From positions 1 through 15,334 of the forward strand of contig JAHJCW010000284.1 of assembly GCA_018812885.1 (NCBI GenBank): 15,334 bases of DNA, read 5' to 3'. This DNA comes from a bacterium. Its GTDB lineage: Bacteria; Fidelibacterota; Marinisomatia; Marinisomatales; JAHJCW01. Below, in pieces: positions 11,604 through 15,334 of the stretch. The notes under the pieces are model-generated. The model did not search any database, was not told where the DNA came from, and saw only the letters and a list, made by a program, of their open reading frames with translations. Position numbers and translations under genes: made by a program. The first letter of the stretch is position 1. Every line of letters begins with the position of its first letter.

Positions 11604-13267
11604 TATTTAATCTCCGGTAATTTGATTGGAGAAATTTCTGTTTCCCAATTAGCTCGTACTTCAAATGTATCAGGATAAAAATAAAACCACTCACTCGGTA
11701 CACATGGATATGCATTTCCAAAACTATATTTCATATCATTGTCACTATCTTTATAAAAATAAAGTGCATAATTACCTTCCGGTATTGTTTTAAACTTAAA
11801 TTCAGATTTGGAATTTACAAAAGACGTTTGGGACAACGATGGATTTTTAGTAGAAAACAATTCAACCGCTAAATTTGTTTGCGTTGATTCGTTTATTTTA
11901 CCATTAACCGTACCATATCCCATACTTTTTGCAGTATGTAATTTGATTGTAGATACAGAATCCTTCAATCCTCTACCATTTTTTACTAAAATACCTTCCC
12001 GGTTGATTTTCAATTGATATTTTTCGTTTTCTTCCCATTGTAAAAAAGGAATCAACTGATATTGCATAGGATTTATTTGTTTAATATTTATATTGATCAA
12101 TACAGAATCATTTTTAAATAATTGTGGTATGAGTAATGAATCTTCAAAGAAATGTACGGGTTTAGAAAATATTATATCTAATTCTTCCCCTGCTAAGTTA
12201 TTTGGAATAATTTGAAAATTCGGTTTCGGTTCTAGAATTTGTAAATAACTTGTATCCGGTTCTTGTGGAATTTGAATTGCAACCTCTGTAGAATCTAACA
12301 GTAAATCATCATTTAATTTTATGGATTCTATATATACTTTTATGGATTTTGGCAATAATGAATCACTCACCTGCAAAATTAAGTTTTTCTGATCAATCGG
12401 ATCTTGATAGTACAATAGGGAATCTAATTTTTCACCGTCTTCTGTTTTTAAATGTAAATCTACTGTTATACCTAGCGGTAATTCATTATTGAAAATCAAT
12501 TTCCCCCAATAAAATGCTGACCATTCCCCTCGTAATAATTTCAGTTTTTGTGGCTCTTTCCATAACCGCATATTGATATTTGATAATGTATCGTTTTCGG
12601 AAAGATTTAATGTACTTTGCCAATGTAAACCATACCCTGTATGTTCAGTATTAAGCGGTAAACTTGCACCGGATTTCTCAACAGCTAATACTTGGTAATT
12701 GCCTGGAGCCAAATAACGAAACGAATAAAATCCCTCTTTACTAACATCGGTTATGTAATCCGGTTGTGTTGCGTATATTGAATCAATTATTGTATCATTA
12801 ATTTTCCATAAATGAACGGATTTCTGCCCCGTACCGTAAACCTTACCTGCTATGATTCCGCTGCTTATTTTACCTCCGGTCGAAAAAGCTAATTGCTCCG
12901 TGTTTGCTAAGGGGATTCCATGCTCATCTTTGATATTCCGATTTAGATAAATTAGATATGTTTTTGCGCTGTCCAACAAATTTGGTAACGATATAATTAT
13001 TTCATCACCTTTAAATTTAAATTCTAATGGTTTTTCCAAACGCGGATATACCTTGATGTTATTCTTAAAACTGGCTTCATCCATATATTCCGAAAACTTT
13101 AGGATTATTTTACCAGATATTAAATTAGTAGTACCGCTTGGAGGGGTAACTTTAATTATCTGAGGAGGTGTCTCATCAACCGGTCCACCTGGTGGCGGTT
13201 TAATGGATGCACATGAATAGATATATATTAAGAAAAAGTAGATAAAAAAATGTTTCAATAATTTCAT
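11603..13267 (-). CDS. Lipoprotein with SbsA-type Ig-like domains
   Basis: This is a predicted outer-membrane or periplasmic lipoprotein of 554 aa. The N-terminus is a short basic-hydrophobic signal ending in a lipobox-like IYSC with Cys19, followed by a Pro-rich linker (IKPPPGGPVDETPP). Residues about 33-130 fit the SbsA_Ig/Big_5 fold (KVTPPSGTTNLISGKIILKF, SEYMDEASF, TYLIYLNRNIKDEHG). A second such module seems to lie near 340-440 (EELDIIFSKPVHFFEDSLL). The segments YLAPGNYQVLAVEKSG and FKTIPEGNYALYFYKDSDND resemble carboxypeptidase-regulatory-like or DUF2141-like beta sandwiches, the latter with an acidic SDNDMKYS stretch that may bind Ca2+. The architecture is common in FCB bacteria, with unknown ligand. 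No strong Shine-Dalgarno is seen. Confidence 0.85.
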   Translation of the reverse strand: MKLLKHFFIYFFLIYIYSCASIKPPPGGPVDETPPQIIKVTPPSGTTNLISGKIILKFSEYMDEASFKNNIKVYPRLEKPLEFKFKGDEIIISLPNLLDSAKTYLIYLNRNIKDEHGIPLANTEQLAFSTGGKISSGIIAGKVYGTGQKSVHLWKINDTIIDSIYATQPDYITDVSKEGFYSFRYLAPGNYQVLAVEKSGASLPLNTEHTGYGLHWQSTLNLSENDTLSNINMRLWKEPQKLKLLRGEWSAFYWGKLIFNNELPLGITVDLHLKTEDGEKLDSLLYYQDPIDQKNLILQVSDSLLPKSIKVYIESIKLNDDLLLDSTEVAIQIPQEPDTSYLQILEPKPNFQIIPNNLAGEELDIIFSKPVHFFEDSLLIPQLFKNDSVLININIKQINPMQYQLIPFLQWEENEKYQLKINREGILVKNGRGLKDSVSTIKLHTAKSMGYGTVNGKINESTQTNLAVELFSTKNPSLSQTSFVNSKSEFKFKTIPEGNYALYFYKDSDNDMKYSFGNAYPCVPSEWFYFYPDTFEVRANWETEISPIKLPEIK

Positions 13268-13290
13268 ATCTTAATCTATATCTATTGAAC

Positions 13291-14088
13291 TCAATTCAAA
13301 TTAAAGTTTATTAATTCTTTTAATGTTAAAAACTCCACGCCTTTTTCCTGAGCATAGGTACAAATCTTTTCAAGAGTTTGGTACGATGTAACATAACTTG
13401 AACTATCGTCATCGGCAATTCGATGACCATAAAATATTACTGCTATACCATTATTTGCTACATATTCAATTAATCTATAATAATAATCAATGTCAAAGTG
13501 TTCATAGTGATTGTCAATTCCTAAACCATAAACTAACAACTCTTCTCCTCCTCTCTTTAAAAAACAATCCTGTTGATTGAGAGGTTTGTTACCATAAGTT
13601 GTTCCCCTTAGTATTGGGAAATAATCAAATAGCGCTAAATCTAATTCAACACTTCGAACACCGCCCGGATAAACAAAAGAGGTGACGTTTAATCCGTCAT
13701 TTTGCATTAGATCTAGTGAAGGCGTGATTTCATTTTGTATATACTCTTCCATTGTGTGGGTTGTTAAATATTCTAAAGCATTAAAATGTTTAAACCCATG
13801 ATGAGCAATTTCATTCCCATTAGATTGTAATTCCAATAAATTTTGTTTTTGTTCTTCATTTACTTTCCCGTAGTCAGTAACGCAAAAAGTAGCTTTCCAA
13901 TTATATTTTGAAAAAATACTATCAGCTTTATACCAATCGCTAATATGTCTATCATCAAATGTTAGCACAATAGCTCCCGGTCCTTTTAATTCTGTATTGC
14001 AAAAATTGTCAATAAAACCACAATTGACTATCAATGACGACAAGAAAACAAATAAAGCGGTAAAAATAATGTTTTTTTTGAATTTCAT
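13291..14088 (-). CDS. Polysaccharide deacetylase (NodB-like) lipoprotein
   Basis: The 265-aa product is a carbohydrate-esterase-4-like protein, expected to remove N- or O-acetyl groups from envelope or extracellular glycans. The signal sequence ends at Cys23 in a lipobox-like LIVNC (Asn at -1 is unusual). NodB-type motifs are visible: TFDD at residues 43-46 (catalytic Asp and metal Asp), HHGFKH at 96-101 giving the metal HxxxH pair His97/His101, YPGG at 140-143, and YGHR at 220-223 near the C-terminus. Metal-binding residues are kept, so activity is plausible; the substrate is unknown. Its ATG overlaps the stop of the cold-shock gene (ATGA, 14085-14088), with a GAGGAAAA Shine-Dalgarno in the end of that gene. 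It precedes the Ig-like lipoprotein by 23 bp. Confidence 0.85.
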   Translation of the reverse strand: MKFKKNIIFTALFVFLSSLIVNCGFIDNFCNTELKGPGAIVLTFDDRHISDWYKADSIFSKYNWKATFCVTDYGKVNEEQKQNLLELQSNGNEIAHHGFKHFNALEYLTTHTMEEYIQNEITPSLDLMQNDGLNVTSFVYPGGVRSVELDLALFDYFPILRGTTYGNKPLNQQDCFLKRGGEELLVYGLGIDNHYEHFDIDYYYRLIEYVANNGIAVIFYGHRIADDDSSSYVTSYQTLEKICTYAQEKGVEFLTLKELINFNLN

Positions 14089-14300
14089 ATTTTCCTCAGT
14101 GCAATTCTAACGTTTACGGCTTTATCTCCCCTAACACCAAATTCTGCATCAAATAAAACTTGCTGTCCTTCTTGTAAACCACACTGCTGTAATTGTGGAC
14201 GTAATCCGCTCACATGTACGAAATAATCTCGGTCATCATCGCCGATGATAAATCCAAATCCTTTAGATCTGTCATATTCTTTAACAGTACCTTTTATCAT
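14085..14300 (-). CDS. Cold-shock domain protein
   Basis: This 71-aa single-domain CSD protein binds single-stranded RNA or DNA and acts as an RNA chaperone. RNP1 is KGFGFI at residues 13-18 and RNP2 is YFVHV at 26-30, both intact. The length matches the family (65-75 aa). It deviates from CspA in having an acidic DDDRD between the two motifs and a Gln-rich stretch (PQLQQCGLQEGQQ). A Shine-Dalgarno AGGAT lies about 7 bases before the ATG. The gene starts 9 bases after the oxidoreductase stop and overlaps the deacetylase gene by 4 bases, so it is translated from a shared transcript. Confidence 0.93.
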   Translation of the reverse strand: MIKGTVKEYDRSKGFGFIIGDDDRDYFVHVSGLRPQLQQCGLQEGQQVLFDAEFGVRGDKAVNVRIALRKI

Positions 14301-14309
14301 TTTATAATC

Positions 14310-15251
14310 CTAATTAATTGATATTGCTAATTTACCAACAACTCGACCCGCTTCGCTGTGAATATGAGCTTCTTTACTATCTTTTAATTTATAGGCTGTA
14401 TCAATAACTGTTCTCAATTTATCAGATTTAATCAATTCACTTAGAAAGCGCAGATCTTCGGGAAATGATTTTACACTGATCATCTTTCCTTTTTTAGAAC
14501 TGAATATATTAAAAAACAAATTTAATAATATGCTAACTGATGGTAACGTAGTTACATATCTTCCATTTTTATTGAGATGCTTTTTTACTTTCCAAAAAGA
14601 TTGATTTGCGACAGCATCGAAAAATATATCATAAGTAATATTTTCACTAAAAATATTTTCGTTTGTGTAATCGATAACTTTATCCGCACCCAATATTTTT
14701 GCAAGCTCGATATTTTTAGTACTACAAACGCCGGTTACATTAGCACCCATCGCTTTAGCGATTTGTACTGCAAAATGACCTACTCCACCTGAACAACCAT
14801 TTACAAGTATTTTATCTCCAACTTTTAATTTACCTAATCTCTTTAAGGATTGATAGGCAGTAAGTGCCGCTAACGGAATAGTAGCTGCTTCTTCGAAACT
14901 AATGTTTTTTGGCTTCAGTGAAATTTGATGCGGTTTAGCCATTGCATATTCAGCGTATCCACCTCCTTTTGCTGCACTAATTAATCCATATATTTCATAG
15001 CCGGTTTTAAACTCCTCCACATCCTTCCCTGCTTCCTCAACAATGCCGGAGATATCCCCGCCCAAGATCTTTGGCAGTTTTTGTCCAGGCAAAAACCGTA
15101 GCATACCTTTTCTTAATTTCCAATCAACCGGATTTACCGATGTGGCAAAAACCTTGATAAGTAATTCACCATCGCCAACAACAGGCTTTGGTAAGTCACC
15201 ATATATTAAAACTTCAGGTCCACCATATTTTTCGATTGAAACTGCTTTCAT
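14310..15251 (-). CDS. NAD(P)-dependent zinc-free alcohol dehydrogenase / quinone oxidoreductase (MDR superfamily)
   Basis: The 313-aa product is a medium-chain dehydrogenase/reductase of the quinone-oxidoreductase type. It begins MKAVSIEKYGGPEVL, has NPVDWKLRKGM (residues 40-50), LGGDISGIVEEAGKDV (63-78), AATIPLAALTAY (122-133) and the Rossmann motif GCSGGVG (142-148). It lacks the Cys-rich structural zinc lobe and the catalytic Cys of true zinc alcohol dehydrogenases. It probably reduces a quinone or an activated alkene with NADPH; the substrate is unknown. The frame extends upstream to an ATG at 15305, but family homology starts at the ATG at 15251, and the promoter at 15276-15306 lies inside the extension, so I chose 15251. 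Confidence 0.92.
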   Translation of the reverse strand: MKAVSIEKYGGPEVLIYGDLPKPVVGDGELLIKVFATSVNPVDWKLRKGMLRFLPGQKLPKILGGDISGIVEEAGKDVEEFKTGYEIYGLISAAKGGGYAEYAMAKPHQISLKPKNISFEEAATIPLAALTAYQSLKRLGKLKVGDKILVNGCSGGVGHFAVQIAKAMGANVTGVCSTKNIELAKILGADKVIDYTNENIFSENITYDIFFDAVANQSFWKVKKHLNKNGRYVTTLPSVSILLNLFFNIFSSKKGKMISVKSFPEDLRFLSELIKSDKLRTVIDTAYKLKDSKEAHIHSEAGRVVGKLAISIN

Positions 15252-15275
15252 TAAAAACCTACAATTTTTGTGATG

Positions 15276-15306
15276 CAAAACTAAACATACATTGCAAAGC
15301 ATCAAA
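15276..15306 (-). promoter_or_regulatory. Bacteroidota-type promoter for the oxidoreductase-led gene cluster
   Basis: On the minus strand TTTG (15306-15303) is followed after 19 nt by TAGTTTTG (15283-15276). This matches the TTTG / TAnnTTTG promoter of Bacteroidota primary sigma factors with correct spacing. Transcription would start about 5-8 bases downstream, leaving a short leader before the ATG at 15251. It is the only such match I found at a gene start in this window and would drive the minus-strand cluster. Confidence 0.5.
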
Positions 15307-15334
15307 CTAGAATTGGAAAATAAATTATTGCTAG

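Noticed and set aside
15252..15305. Longer start for the oxidoreductase (ATG at 15305)
   Set aside because: Family homology starts with MKAV at 15251 and the likely promoter lies inside the extension.

Overview
The window looks like an AT-rich bacterial chromosome from the FCB assemblage (Bacteroidota, Ignavibacteriota, Calditrichota, Marinimicrobia and relatives). The evidence is a lipoprotein with SbsA-type Ig-like domains, a 23S-IVP-type four-helix-bundle gene, and a Bacteroidota-style promoter (TTTG, 19 nt, TAGTTTTG) before the last gene. Several genes also have clear Shine-Dalgarno sequences (GGAG, GAGG), which are rare in core Bacteroidota. That favours a neighbouring phylum, but the exact phylum is inference and I cannot place it further.

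Left part (1-4621), accessory in character. It holds the 3' end of an APC-type amino acid permease (+), a complete cyclopropane-fatty-acid synthase (-), a decayed glycosylasparaginase-like pseudogene (+) and a MATE efflux pump (+). These are separated by long AT-rich gaps. Three copies of a 63-bp intergenic repeat, all in the same orientation, lie at 543-605, 2106-2168 and 4471-4533. Two of them are preceded by a sequence resembling the end of an IS3-type insertion sequence. The region lies against the 3' side of a tRNA-Asn gene (4622-4694, minus), where islands often integrate, but I found no duplicated tRNA end.

Right part (4695-15334), compact and core-like. Every gene is on the minus strand and most are spaced by a few bases or overlap (TAATG or ATGA junctions). 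In transcription order: MDR-family oxidoreductase, cold-shock protein, polysaccharide-deacetylase-like lipoprotein, Ig-like lipoprotein, mannose-1-phosphate guanylyltransferase, an 86-aa protein with a TTG start, an EF-G-family GTPase, a four-helix-bundle (IVP) gene, a HIT-family nucleotide hydrolase or phosphorylase, a 100-aa three-helix membrane protein, and a large sodium:solute symporter. The first genes suggest envelope and polysaccharide work (GDP-mannose supply, carbohydrate deacetylation, surface lipoprotein). The later ones are translation-related or nucleotide housekeeping and transport.

The most notable points are: (a) the IVP gene sits in a cassette with 10-bp perfect inverted ends that fills exactly the gap between the EF-G stop and the HIT start codon; (b) the dispersed repeat built from three GTTTTTGGGAC-like motifs at constant 41-bp overall spacing; (c) an EF-G paralogue with NGMD in place of the NKxD guanine-specificity motif and Tyr for the switch II His; (d) a small membrane protein coupled by TAATG to the sodium symporter; (e) an asparaginase pseudogene cut exactly at the autocatalytic site. 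I saw no clear new defence system, CRISPR array or complete transposon.
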